Shown in pieces: positions 16,878-25,301 of a stretch of 64,000 nucleotides of DNA. The stretch is from Rhizobium sp. R711 (lineage in GTDB: Bacteria > Pseudomonadota > Alphaproteobacteria > Rhizobiales > Rhizobiaceae): assembly GCF_002211365.1 (NCBI RefSeq), contig NZ_LOKZ01000038.1, positions 62,001 through 126,000 on the forward strand. Reading direction: 5' to 3'. A program made the translations under genes and the position numbers. How positions within the stretch are numbered: position 1 is the stretch's first letter; each line of letters begins with the position of its first letter. The notes beneath the pieces were generated by a model. It was not told the DNA's origin. It saw only the letters and a program-made list of their open reading frames with translations, and searched no databases.

Positions 16878-16971
16878 AGAGTATGTAGACGTGCTGAAAT
16901 AAGGTGCCGCACTATTCCGGATGCATCCCTCAGCAGTGCGGCTTATAGGCTGACGTTATGTCAGCGCGTCC
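16878..16971 (-). ncRNA. Structured 3' region of the nolR-like gene, possible small RNA
   Basis: Between the nolR-like stop and its terminator, two stem-loops are visible: GCTGAC/GTCAGC at 16949-16965 with a 5-base loop, and GCCGCACT/AGTGCGGC at 16906-16942 with a 21-base loop. With the terminator they form a three-hairpin transcript of about 120 nt, a normal layout for a rhizobial small RNA. TATAAG on the minus strand near 16943-16948 could be a -10 element, but I see no good -35. It may equally be a structured 3' UTR. Confidence 0.35.
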
Positions 16972-17289
16972 CTATGCCGCAGACTTTGTGCGGTTTTGAA
17001 CAGTATAGATGTCCGTGAGTGCTTCGAGGATTTTGAGAACCTGCTCGGAATTGCTCGAGTAGTAGATCGTCTGAGCGTCGCGGCGTGTCTTGACCAGCTT
17101 CTGAGCGCGCAGCTTGGATAGGTGCTGCGAGAGCGCGGACTGGCTCAAACCGACCTCTTGCGCCAGCGCGCCAACCGGGATTTCGCCCCTCACGAGGTTG
17201 CAGAGAATGAGAAGTCTCTTGGGGTTCGCCATTGCCGACAACAGGGCAGCGGCAACGTTTGCATTGGCGGTTAAATCGATTGTGTCCAT
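16972..17289 (-). CDS. nolR: NolR-like ArsR-family transcriptional regulator
   Basis: A 105-residue winged-helix protein. SAMANPKRLLILCNLV, VGALAQEVGLSQSALSQHLSKLRAQKLV (recognition helix) and TRRDAQTIYYSS match, from memory, Sinorhizobium NolR almost residue for residue. NolR represses nod genes, its own gene and many growth-related genes. No metal-binding cysteine pair of ArsR sensors is present; the single Cys in ILCNLV is not in the metal motif. ATG 17289 is preceded by an AGGAAGAAGG purine run; the frame continues to 17319. The gene carries a strong terminator downstream. Paralogues of NolR exist, so the symbol is probable, not certain. Confidence 0.8.
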   Translation of the reverse strand: MDTIDLTANANVAAALLSAMANPKRLLILCNLVRGEIPVGALAQEVGLSQSALSQHLSKLRAQKLVKTRRDAQTIYYSSNSEQVLKILEALTDIYTVQNRTKSAA

Positions 17290-17385
17290 ACCTTCTTCCT
17301 GATGTGAAACTAATTTCAAAAACGCACGTTCCCGCTCAATGCCGGACGGCGAAAACTATCAATACAGCGTCAAGATTGTATATAG

Positions 17386-18138
17386 CTAAATTTCAGGTAT
17401 TGCGTATTTCATGTTAGGTATATGTGAATAAACGTCCTCAACGGCCTGCGCGACGGCGTCGAACTCGCAACGCAAAAGCAAATCACCCGAAATGAGATCG
17501 AAACCGGCGCAATCCACTCCACAAATGCGCCAATCGCCGTTGCCGGCCTTCACGCTCGCTGCGGCCCTAGCCGCGAGGTCTGGGTGCCTGGCTAGCAATT
17601 CTTGCACTATCGCGTCCGCTTGCGCTGCCACCGCTTCGTTGCCGGGAGATCGAATCGTAAGATCTACGCCTTCCAGCACATAGGCGCGACCAAATCCGCC
17701 ATTGAGGCTTGCGGACTGCGGCACAAGCCGGAAGAAACGGAAATCAGGGAAATCGATATAGAGCTTTGCCTTGGCATGGCGGCTGAGGAAGCGGCTGCGA
17801 ATTCGCGCGTAGACCTCACTGTCGCGCTCGACCGGTTCGGCAAGGCATTGGGTCGTCAGGCGTGCATGAGCAAGCGGATCGCCCTTGCCAGGCTCGCCTG
17901 TCAGAAGCGAAGCGCGGCGATCGGCGTCGAGCGCGCGGGTATGCGTCGACAAGCCCGAGACGAGAATGACGGGAACACCGTCGATGTCGGTGCCGACGAG
18001 GACCCGGCTGGCAAAGGGGAAACCGGTCCCGGGGTCGAGAACGGCGATTGCGGCGTAACGGGCGGAACGGAGAAGCGTGCGAGCGAGCTTGCGGGCTTCT
18101 CCGTCGGTTTCCCTGAGAACGGAAGCTTGATCTTTCAT
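17386..18138 (-). CDS. HugZ-type haem/FMN-binding split-barrel protein
   Basis: A 250-residue protein with an N-terminal pyridoxamine-phosphate-oxidase-like barrel (LLRSARYAAIAVLDPGTGFPFASRVLVGTD, then PVILVSGLSTHTRALDADRRASLL) and a C-terminal DUF2470-like domain (DWRICGVDCAGFDLISGDLLLRCEF). HugZ proteins take part in haem use or binding, and related proteins are found with rhizobial haem uptake genes. It lies 32 bases downstream of choV on the same strand and could be read through from the cho operon, although the functions have no evident link. No strong Shine-Dalgarno precedes ATG 18138; the start follows from homologous length. Confidence 0.78.
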   Translation of the reverse strand: MKDQASVLRETDGEARKLARTLLRSARYAAIAVLDPGTGFPFASRVLVGTDIDGVPVILVSGLSTHTRALDADRRASLLTGEPGKGDPLAHARLTTQCLAEPVERDSEVYARIRSRFLSRHAKAKLYIDFPDFRFFRLVPQSASLNGGFGRAYVLEGVDLTIRSPGNEAVAAQADAIVQELLARHPDLAARAAASVKAGNGDWRICGVDCAGFDLISGDLLLRCEFDAVAQAVEDVYSHIPNMKYAIPEI

Positions 18139-18170
18139 GTCCACTTTTTTGGCGGAAGCGGACGGTAGGA

Positions 18171-19223
18171 TCAAGCCTCTTCTTTGCGGCGATGCTGCGT
18201 CAAACCTTCGACGACGTCTTGCGCCGAAATGGTGCCGACGATCGCGCCGTTTTCGACAACCCCGATGCTGCCAGGTTGGCGTGAAAGGGCATCCAGGATG
18301 TCGATCAGCGGCGTTTCGGCCCGTGCCGTGCCGCTGACGCTGGCGCCTGCGGCCGCGTGGCCGAGACCGGCCTGCATGACGTCCCGCGCCGTCAGCATGC
18401 TGATCGGGTTCATGTGCTGGACGAAGTCGGCGACATACTGGTCGGCGGGGTTCTTGACGATCTCCTGCGGCGTGCCGCACTGGATGATGCGCCCGCCCTC
18501 CATGATGGCGATGCGGTTGCCGATGCGGAACGCTTCGTCCAGGTCGTGGCTGACGAAGAGGATGGTCTTCTTCAGCCGCCGCTGGAACTCGAGAAGCTCG
18601 TCCTGCAGGCGCGTGCGGATCAGCGGATCGAGCGCCGAGAACGGCTCGTCCATCAGCAGGATCGGCGCACCCGTGGCAAAGGCACGGGCCAGGCCGACAC
18701 GCTGTTGCATGCCGCCGGATAGCTCATTGACCTTGCGGTCGGCCCATTTGGTCAGGTTGACGAGTTCGAGCTGTTCACCGACGCGTTTCTTGCGTTCGGC
18801 CTCCGGCATACCCGCGAGTTCGAGACCGAAACCGACATTCTCCGCCACGGTGCGCCATGGCAAGAGCGCGAACTGCTGGAAGACCATCGAGACAGTGTGC
18901 ATGCGCAGGTCGCGCAAGCCCTTCGCGGTGGTCTTGTAGGGATTGCAGAGCCCGTTTGGCGTTGCGACCGAAACTTCGCCGCGCACGACGGGTGCCAGCC
19001 CGTTCACGGCACGAAGCAAGGTCGATTTACCGGAGCCGGAAAGGCCCATGAGGACCAGGATCTCGCCTTCCTGTACCGAGAGTGAGGCATCCGCCACGCC
19101 GAGAACGAGACCGGTCGCGGCGCCGATTTCGTCGCGGTTCTTTCCCTGATCGGCCAAAGCGAGGGCGCTTTCTGGTTTATCGCCGAAGACGATGCTGACG
19201 TTGTCGAAGCGGACCGCGGTCAT
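18171..19223 (-). CDS. choV: Choline ABC transporter ATP-binding protein ChoV
   Basis: A 350-residue quaternary-amine uptake ATPase. Walker A is GLSGSGKST near residue 59, the signature is LSGGMQQRVGLARA and Walker B is ILLMDEPFSALDP, followed by HDLDEAFRIGNRIAIMEGG. A C-terminal CBS-like tail (DILDALSRQPGSIGVVENGAIVGTISAQDVV) is common in this OpuAA/ProV family and can sense ionic strength or nucleotides. The start overlaps the choW stop by four bases (19220-19223), so translation is coupled. Together with choW and choX this forms the high-affinity choline importer described in Sinorhizobium, feeding glycine betaine synthesis. Confidence 0.92.
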   Translation of the reverse strand: MTAVRFDNVSIVFGDKPESALALADQGKNRDEIGAATGLVLGVADASLSVQEGEILVLMGLSGSGKSTLLRAVNGLAPVVRGEVSVATPNGLCNPYKTTAKGLRDLRMHTVSMVFQQFALLPWRTVAENVGFGLELAGMPEAERKKRVGEQLELVNLTKWADRKVNELSGGMQQRVGLARAFATGAPILLMDEPFSALDPLIRTRLQDELLEFQRRLKKTILFVSHDLDEAFRIGNRIAIMEGGRIIQCGTPQEIVKNPADQYVADFVQHMNPISMLTARDVMQAGLGHAAAGASVSGTARAETPLIDILDALSRQPGSIGVVENGAIVGTISAQDVVEGLTQHRRKEEA

Positions 19224-20065
19224 ACGCCTTCTCCTTCACCTGTCGCACGGAACATGCGGTCGAGAATAATCGCGAGAATAACGATACAGAGTCCAGCTTC
19301 GAAGCCCTTGGCGACATTGACCGTATTGAGCGCGCGAACAACCGGCACGCCGAGACCATCGGCGCCTACGAGCGCGGCGATCACGACCATCGAGAGCGAC
19401 AGCATGATCGTCTGCGTCAGGCCTGCCATAATCTGCGGTGTAGCGTAGGGCAGTTCGACTTTGCGCAGCACCTGCATCGGCGTTGCGCCGAAAGACTCTG
19501 CGGCTTCTACGAGCGATGGCGGCGTCGAGATGATGCCCAGACGTGTCAGGCGGATCGGGGCCGGGATCGCGAAAATGACAGTGGCGATCAAGCCAGGAAC
19601 CATACCGAGGCCGAAAAGAATAAGCGCGGGAATCAGATAAACGAATGTCGGAATGGTCTGCATCAAGTCAAGAATTGGGCGCAGTGCCGCGTAGACCCAA
19701 GCGCGGCGCGCGGCGGCGATGCCAAGCGGGATGCCGACGAGCATACTGACGAAAGTGGATGCCAGGACCAGCGCCAGGGTTTCGGTGGTTTCTTTCCAGT
19801 AGCCCTGGTTCATGATGAGCAGCAGCCCAAGCCAGGTGAATACCGCCACAACAATCGAGCGCCGGAGCCAGTAGGCAATCCCGCCGATGGCAAGGATGAC
19901 GATCAGAGGATGCGGCTTCTGCAAAACGAACAGCAGCCCGTCGATGACGTGCGACAACAGGAAGGCGAGCTGGTTGAAGAACCAATCGGCATTCGACGTC
20001 AGCCAGTCCACGAAAGCTTTCGCCCACGCGCCGATGGGGATTTTAGATTCAGTGATCCAAGTCAA
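19220..20065 (-). CDS. choW: Choline ABC transporter permease ChoW
   Basis: A 281-residue inner-membrane permease with about six to seven helices. The ATPase-contact EAA loop is visible as EAAESFGATPMQVLRKVELPYA near residue 190, and the helix set (GIAYWLRRSIVVAVFTWLGLLLI, ASTFVSMLVGIPLGIAAA) matches the ProW/OpuAB family. It lies between choX and choV and its stop overlaps the choV start. An 81-base gap with a stable hairpin separates it from choX, which fits higher expression of the binding protein than of the membrane parts. Confidence 0.92.
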   Translation of the reverse strand: MTWITESKIPIGAWAKAFVDWLTSNADWFFNQLAFLLSHVIDGLLFVLQKPHPLIVILAIGGIAYWLRRSIVVAVFTWLGLLLIMNQGYWKETTETLALVLASTFVSMLVGIPLGIAAARRAWVYAALRPILDLMQTIPTFVYLIPALILFGLGMVPGLIATVIFAIPAPIRLTRLGIISTPPSLVEAAESFGATPMQVLRKVELPYATPQIMAGLTQTIMLSLSMVVIAALVGADGLGVPVVRALNTVNVAKGFEAGLCIVILAIILDRMFRATGEGEGV

Positions 20066-20113
20066 GGGCTCGCCTATCCAGAAAGAGCAAGAACAATAGC
20101 GATGATATCGGAA

Positions 20114-20137
20114 GCGGGGTGGTGCAAACCACCCCGC
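20114..20137 (-). promoter_or_regulatory. Intercistronic stem-loop between choX and choW
   Basis: GCGGGGTGGT/ACCACCCCGC is a perfect 10-bp stem with a 4-base loop lying 10 bases after the choX stop. It has no following T run, so it is more likely an mRNA-stabilising or partial-termination hairpin that raises the ratio of binding protein to permease than a full terminator. Confidence 0.6.
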
Positions 20138-20146
20138 TCGTCATTG

Positions 20147-21103
20147 TCACAGGCCGAGGCTTTTCTTGACAGCCGCAAGGCCGTCACCGCTGCCGTCGCG
20201 AGTCTTCACGCCCGCAAGCCACGGATCCAGCGCGGACGGATTGGCCTTCAGCCATTCCGTCGCAGCCTTTTCCGGCTCGTCACCGTCGTTCAGGATCTTG
20301 CCCATCACCTGATTTTCCATTTCCAGAGAGAAAATCATGTTCTTGAGCAAGGCGCCGACGTTCGGGCATTCGTTGAGGTAGCCCGCACGAACGTTGGTGA
20401 ACACCTTGGCGCCACCGAAGTCCGGTCCGAAGATGTCGTCGCCACCCGTCAAATAGGTAAGCTTGAAGTTGTCGTTCATCGGGTGGGGTTCCCAGCCGAG
20501 GAAGACGACCGGCTTTCCTTCCTTCTCCGTGCGGGCGACTTGCGCAAGCATGCCTTGCTCGGACGATTCAACCACTTCCATGCCCTTCAGGCCGAAGGTG
20601 TTCTTGTCGATCATGTCCATGACGAGGCGATTGCCATCGTTGCCCGGCTCGATCCCGTAGATCTTGCCGTCGAGTTCGTCCTTATGGGCGGCGATGTCCT
20701 TGAAGTCCTTGATGCCGAGTTCAGCGCCCTTGGCATTGGTTGCCAACGTGTATTTTGCGCCGACGAGGTTCGGGCCAAAGGACTCCACCGACTTATCGTC
20801 GAGGAAGGGACGAACGTCTTTCTCCTGGGTCGGCATCCAGTTACCCAGGAAAATGTCGATGTCCTTGTTTTTCAGTGATTGATAGGTAACCGGAACCGAA
20901 AGAACCTTGACGTCGGGGGCGTAGCCCAGTCCTTTCAGGACCACGGAGGCAGTGGCGGTGGTCGCGGTGATATCCGTCCAACCAACGTCCGAGAAATGGA
21001 CGGTGGAGCAGCTGTCCGGGTCGGCGGAGAATGCAGCGGTTGCGACAGAGAGAGCGGCAACTGCGGTGGCGGTGGTCAGTTTGAATACGCTTGTTGTTTT
21101 CAT
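20147..21103 (-). CDS. choX: Choline-binding periplasmic protein ChoX
   Basis: A 318-residue quaternary-amine binding protein. The signal peptide (LTTATAVAALSVATAAFSA) is followed by the mature start DPDSCSTVHFSDVGWTDITATTA, which matches the ChoX family, and by ligand-pocket segments DIFLGNWMPTQ, GIEPGNDGNRLVMDMI and FLGWEPHPMN that carry Trp and Asn residues expected for cation-pi binding of choline. ChoX binds choline, and more weakly acetylcholine and betaine, in Sinorhizobium. GGGAG six bases before the ATG supports the start. It is the first gene of choXWV. Confidence 0.94.
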   Translation of the reverse strand: MKTTSVFKLTTATAVAALSVATAAFSADPDSCSTVHFSDVGWTDITATTATASVVLKGLGYAPDVKVLSVPVTYQSLKNKDIDIFLGNWMPTQEKDVRPFLDDKSVESFGPNLVGAKYTLATNAKGAELGIKDFKDIAAHKDELDGKIYGIEPGNDGNRLVMDMIDKNTFGLKGMEVVESSEQGMLAQVARTEKEGKPVVFLGWEPHPMNDNFKLTYLTGGDDIFGPDFGGAKVFTNVRAGYLNECPNVGALLKNMIFSLEMENQVMGKILNDGDEPEKAATEWLKANPSALDPWLAGVKTRDGSGDGLAAVKKSLGL

Positions 21104-21338
21104 TTTAGACTCCCAGTCTTACGTTCCCAAGCCAATCACCAATAGCCGAGTTTTACAAGCGACCTGAGCGCGTTTGCGCCGCATTGGAGTACCCGATTGC
21201 GACGTGAGCACTTTTTCGCGGAGTGCCGGAATTTCAAGGGTTTTGGGCATTTTCGGCCGGGAATTTCCTGTGATTATCAAAAAGGGGGACTTTTCTTTGA
21301 CGTTTCGAGCTTTCAAGAAGCGAAAGACGGAGAAAACG

Positions 21339-21941
21339 ATGGCAAAACTCTATTTTAACTACTCGACCATGAACGCCGGCAAGTCGACGATGCTGCTGCA
21401 AGCTTCCTACAATTACGAGGAGCGCGGCATGCGCGTCGTTCTGCTGATAGCGGCCTTCGACGAGCGTGCCGGAAAGGGGATCATCGGCTCCCGGATTGGA
21501 CTGCAGGCCAGCGCCGTCGCCTTCGAACCGGAAGCAGACTTGCAGGCCTTGATTGGCGAGCTCAGCAAGGAGGGGGAACCCATCGCTTGCGTCTTCGTCG
21601 ACGAAGCCCACTTCATGACGCGCGAGCATGTCTGGCAGCTTGCCCGGATCGTCGACCGGATGAACATTCCGGTCATGGTGTATGGCCTGAGGACGGATTT
21701 CCAGGGGAAGCTTTTTCCGGCTTCAGAGGAGCTTCTCGCGATCGCTGACGAGATGCGTGAAGTGCGGACGATCTGCCATTGCGGACGCAAGGCGACAATG
21801 GTGGTGCGTCTTGATGCGGAAGGAAAGGTGCTGCGTGAAGGTGCGCAGATCGATGTCGGAGGCAACGAAAAGTATGTGTCGCTCTGCCGGCGCCATTGGG
21901 ATGATGCCATGAACGGGCAATGGCTCGCCGAAGCGGTATGA
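21339..21941 (+). CDS. tdk: Thymidine kinase
   Basis: A 200-residue type II thymidine kinase that phosphorylates thymidine in the salvage pathway. The P-loop is MNAGKSTML (about residues 10-18), the Walker B/catalytic segment is VFVDEAHFM, and the lasso domain has zinc ligands CHCGRKA and LCRRHW with the substrate-contact region GGNEKYVSLC. GGAG seven bases before ATG 21339 supports the start; the frame is open to 21174 but these codons are unlike the family. Its neighbours have no shared pathway. Confidence 0.93.
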   Translation: MAKLYFNYSTMNAGKSTMLLQASYNYEERGMRVVLLIAAFDERAGKGIIGSRIGLQASAVAFEPEADLQALIGELSKEGEPIACVFVDEAHFMTREHVWQLARIVDRMNIPVMVYGLRTDFQGKLFPASEELLAIADEMREVRTICHCGRKATMVVRLDAEGKVLREGAQIDVGGNEKYVSLCRRHWDDAMNGQWLAEAV

Positions 21942-22015
21942 CCATTCCTCAAATCGATTCCGGTTCGGCGGCTTATGCGCTAGGTTCGCGGTAATCGATT
22001 CATGGAGGCGTCCCG

Positions 22016-23089
22016 GTGCGCAAGCCTTTCTCCTTTGATACTCAGCTGGAAGCGGCACGAGCGCTTCCGGAACAGCTGCGTCTTGAAGCCAAGGTTTGTG
22101 TCGATTTCGTCACCGAATTTGCCCGCCAAGGGGCTGCTGTCGACGATGAGCGTTTCCTTGTCGAGAATGGGCGGTTCCAGGCGTTTGTCACGAACGGCGC
22201 GAGCCTGACCAATCTCCTCGCGGAACTCGTATCCGTCCTCGACACGCTGACGGTCAAGGTGTCGGCAGATCTCGACAGTTTCCGTGGCCTGACGCCAGGT
22301 GAGAAATTCATTGGTCGCTTTTCCCGCCAGCGGATGTGGCGTCGCCATAGCGCGCGGGTGCGCGCTGCGCCTGTTGTGGAGCGGTTGCGCGACCTCTTGG
22401 TAAAGTCGAACGAAACCGCCGCGGTTATTGCGAGCTACCGCACGATTGCCATCGACTTTCACAAGTTGGCCGAGCATGGATTGATCGGCATCGTCGAACA
22501 GCGCCGTCGGCTTGTTGACAGGATCGATATCGCCCGCCTTCGCATCCGGGAATTGAACGCCAAGGCGTTGACGACGCAGGGCAGGATCGGTCTCTACGGA
22601 AGCAGGGCCGAATGGGAACGCATGGAAGAAGAGCGCCGCGCGCTGAAAGCGCAGGCCGACCGTGCATCCGATGAAGAGCGCGGAATGCGCGAGGATAGTC
22701 AGCGCCGCGAACGCTTCATCAATCTCTTCCAGGTTTTCGTCGATGCGTTGAATAGGCAGGTCGGCCAGTGCAACGTTCTCGGCCGCAAAATGGTGATCGA
22801 CACCGAAGAGCGGTTACTGATCTATCAGGCGCAGGTGGACACCGACATTCCCGGGTCAAAGGTACAGATTTCGGCAGAGCTTTTTCCCGCGATTGCCGGT
22901 CCGATTGAATTGTTCGAGCGCAACATGCTGGTGCCGCAGGAACTGGAGCACCGCAAGCGAGCCGCCGATGCTGCCTTCGCGAACAAGTTCGAGACCTTCG
23001 GGCCCGAGGCGGACGATGGCTCAGGAGAGCCGCTCATCGATGCGACGAAGATCTCCAAGCGGCTGCGTTTCCGCTTTCTGCGTTCCTAG
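22016..23089 (+). CDS. Conserved hypothetical helical protein
   Basis: A 357-residue protein that I cannot assign. It is mostly alpha-helical and rich in Arg/Glu/Ala, with likely coiled coil around residues 180-240 (RRLVDRIDIARLRIRELNAK, MEEERRALKAQADRASDEERG). There is no signal peptide or membrane segment. The length and the predicted helical rods faintly recall TelA-type proteins, but no TelA motif is clear. The start is GTG 22016 with GGAGG seven bases upstream. A DUF2333 membrane protein follows 102 bases later on the same strand, so the two may act together. An AT-rich imperfect hairpin lies at 23101-23123 between them. Confidence 0.7.
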   Translation: MRKPFSFDTQLEAARALPEQLRLEAKVCVDFVTEFARQGAAVDDERFLVENGRFQAFVTNGASLTNLLAELVSVLDTLTVKVSADLDSFRGLTPGEKFIGRFSRQRMWRRHSARVRAAPVVERLRDLLVKSNETAAVIASYRTIAIDFHKLAEHGLIGIVEQRRRLVDRIDIARLRIRELNAKALTTQGRIGLYGSRAEWERMEEERRALKAQADRASDEERGMREDSQRRERFINLFQVFVDALNRQVGQCNVLGRKMVIDTEERLLIYQAQVDTDIPGSKVQISAELFPAIAGPIELFERNMLVPQELEHRKRAADAAFANKFETFGPEADDGSGEPLIDATKISKRLRFRFLRS

Positions 23090-23191
23090 GCTCCGAAGAA
23101 ACAATAATATCAGCACGATATTGTCCTTCCCCGAGCGAGCGCATATGTCATTGCGCAGACAATTTTTGTCCACCACGGCAAGGAGAAGACG

Positions 23192-24316
23192 ATGCTCGAC
23201 CGGATCGCCGGTTTTTTCAGGCTGATCGGCCGGATCATCGGACGCTGGGCGCGGATTTTCTTTGCCTGGGCGTTCTGGCCATTTATCGCTGCCCGCGGCT
23301 GGTACGTTCAGCGCACCTGGATGGTCCGGTTGCCGATCCTTGGTTTTATCGGGCTGCTTGCCGTTCTCTATTGCTATTTTATCTGGCAGACGCAGGTCTG
23401 GTCCGGATTCAACCCGTCCTTCGTCAACGAATACAGACTTTCTGAGCGAAAGGTTCCCGCTGGACAGGAGCTGCCGTCAACAGACAGCGCGGCGACCACC
23501 AAGACCTGCCAGCGTTCTGCCATCGTCGATGTCGTGGCCGACCTGGTCGACTTCAACGTCAATCAGAATGCGTGGATCTCGTCCATGCTGCTCTATCGTC
23601 TCGGCCTTTTCGGCATCGACTGGGATCATACGCCGTTTCTCGACAATAAGGCGTCGTTCCAGCGTGGTGTGAATCAGGCGGTTCGCCGCACCTCGGTTGA
23701 ACTGGTCGACACGCTCGGACGTGTGCGCGGCACCTCGGGGATCAACAACGACCTGCAGAAAGCGCGCGGCAACCTGCAGTTCGACGAATACAGCTGGTAT
23801 TTTGGACTTGATCCGTTCGGGCCGAAGACGCCCACACCGAGCTATTATCGATCCGCTCTCGAAAGCCTGCGCAAGTTCAATACGGATCTGGCAGCCTGCA
23901 ACGCGATCTTCGATGGGCGCGCGGATAACCTCATCCAGTTCATCGATCGTATCGCCAACGATCTCGGCAGCACTTCGGACGTGCTTGCAGACCGCTCACA
24001 GAATCATCATCGCGGCTGGTTCGACACACGCGCAGACGACCGCTTCTGGTTCGCTTACGGGCAGCTCTATGCCTACTACGCGATCCTTGCCGCCGCACAG
24101 TCCGACTTTTCCCAGGTCGTCGCGGAGCGCAATCTAGGCGCCATATTCGGCGCAACGATGAGGCAGTTCCAGGCGGCGTTGCAAATTCAGCCGGCAATTA
24201 TTTCCAACGGTCGGGAGGACGGCTGGATCATGCCGAGCCATCTGGCGACGATGGGCTTCTATATTCTTCGCGTCAGGTCGAATCTCGTCGAAATTCGCTC
24301 TGTGCTCGATCGCTGA
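23192..24316 (+). CDS. DUF2333 family membrane protein
   Basis: A 374-residue protein with one strong N-terminal helix (LPILGFIGLLAVLYCYFIW, about residues 48-66) preceded by an aromatic, basic stretch, and a long soluble part. ADLVDFNVNQNAWISSMLLYRLGLFGIDWDHTPFLDNKASFQRG and RFWFAYGQLYAYYAILAAAQSDF agree with the DUF2333 family, which has no known function. AAGGAG six bases before the ATG fixes the start. The upstream uncharacterised helical protein is on the same strand and probably in the same transcript. Confidence 0.75.
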   Translation: MLDRIAGFFRLIGRIIGRWARIFFAWAFWPFIAARGWYVQRTWMVRLPILGFIGLLAVLYCYFIWQTQVWSGFNPSFVNEYRLSERKVPAGQELPSTDSAATTKTCQRSAIVDVVADLVDFNVNQNAWISSMLLYRLGLFGIDWDHTPFLDNKASFQRGVNQAVRRTSVELVDTLGRVRGTSGINNDLQKARGNLQFDEYSWYFGLDPFGPKTPTPSYYRSALESLRKFNTDLAACNAIFDGRADNLIQFIDRIANDLGSTSDVLADRSQNHHRGWFDTRADDRFWFAYGQLYAYYAILAAAQSDFSQVVAERNLGAIFGATMRQFQAALQIQPAIISNGREDGWIMPSHLATMGFYILRVRSNLVEIRSVLDR

Positions 24317-24325
24317 GCGTCACGC

Positions 24326-25075
24326 TCAGTTGATCAGCTTCATCCGGATCGCCTTGGCGACAAGTTGCGTCCGGTTCACGCAGTCGAGTTTCTTGATGGC
24401 GCTGGTCATATAGGCATTCACGGTGTGATCCGACAACGAGAGGATCTGGCCGATCTCGATCGAAGTTTTTCCCTGCGCCGTCCAGCGAACGACCTCGCGT
24501 TCGCGAGCGGAAAGCGGCGTATGCTCGGTAACCTTCGATTGCTTCGTGCGGTGATAGGCGTCAAGCAGATGGAGAGTCACCATCGCGAGTTCGTTGAGCT
24601 CGGTTTGTCCAAGCACCGGGCGGTCACCGGCCAGCCAGAACAGGATTCGCTCACCGTCGCGGGTATATGCCGGGAGCGCAACGCCGGTGGGAATGCCGAA
24701 GTCGTGCTGAAGCTTGTTCAACTCGTTCGGGAAAGTGTAGGCGCAGGAGTTGTCGGAAAGGCTCCATGAGCGCGGAAGAGCCGAGTCGCCCATTCCCATC
24801 GACAGCATGGGAAAACGCATGATGCGGGCGCGGTCGAATTGGTTGAAGTAGGCGGATGGAAGCGATGTTTCAATGAGGAGGGTTTTGAGGAGAACGCTTT
24901 CAAGAGCTGGCGCAAGCATCAAGGTGATATGCCGGAAGCCATAGGCGCGCGCTACTTTGACGAGAATTTGTGCGAATTCGGCCCTGGTATTGGTCGCTGA
25001 AATCTCCGTGGCCAGAGACAGCTGCCTTTCCGAGGTAGTCATGTAAGACATCAATGCGTCCCTGCTTACCTTCAT
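24326..25075 (-). CDS. LuxR-family regulator without a LuxI partner (LuxR solo)
   Basis: A 249-residue regulator with an N-terminal autoinducer-binding-like domain and a C-terminal LuxR helix-turn-helix (LSAREREVVRWTAQGKTSIEIGQILSLSDHTVNAYMTSAIKKLDCVNRTQLVAKAI). The HTH is complete. In the sensor domain some positions expected for acyl-homoserine-lactone binding are hard to match (the usual W-x-x-x-Y-x-x-x-Y/D set is not obvious), so the ligand may differ or be absent. No synthase gene is within the window. ATG 25048 (MSYMTT) is an alternative start. A weak dyad, GCAAA-N8-TTTGC, lies just upstream at 25094-25111. Confidence 0.82.
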   Translation of the reverse strand: MKVSRDALMSYMTTSERQLSLATEISATNTRAEFAQILVKVARAYGFRHITLMLAPALESVLLKTLLIETSLPSAYFNQFDRARIMRFPMLSMGMGDSALPRSWSLSDNSCAYTFPNELNKLQHDFGIPTGVALPAYTRDGERILFWLAGDRPVLGQTELNELAMVTLHLLDAYHRTKQSKVTEHTPLSAREREVVRWTAQGKTSIEIGQILSLSDHTVNAYMTSAIKKLDCVNRTQLVAKAIRMKLIN

Positions 25076-25301
25076 TTCAGCGCTATAGAATATGCAAACT
25101 GATATATTTGCTAGTGCGAAACGGCGGGGCGCGCAGTGATTAATTTCAAATGTATTACTTTAACCACAGGATCGTCCTATGGTTGCGGCGTTTCGTGTTC
25201 AAAACGCAACCCAAGGAAACGGGACCGGCTCTCCGCGCAGCATCGAAGGAAACATGGAGGTTCGTCCGGGGCGCACCAATCGCCTGCGAATCGCTTCACG
25301 A

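Noticed and set aside
16845..16878. CTTAGAC-N16-CTATTT as a rhizobial small-RNA promoter on the minus strand
   Set aside because: The match is made of the arms of the terminator stem itself, and no structured or terminated RNA follows downstream of it.
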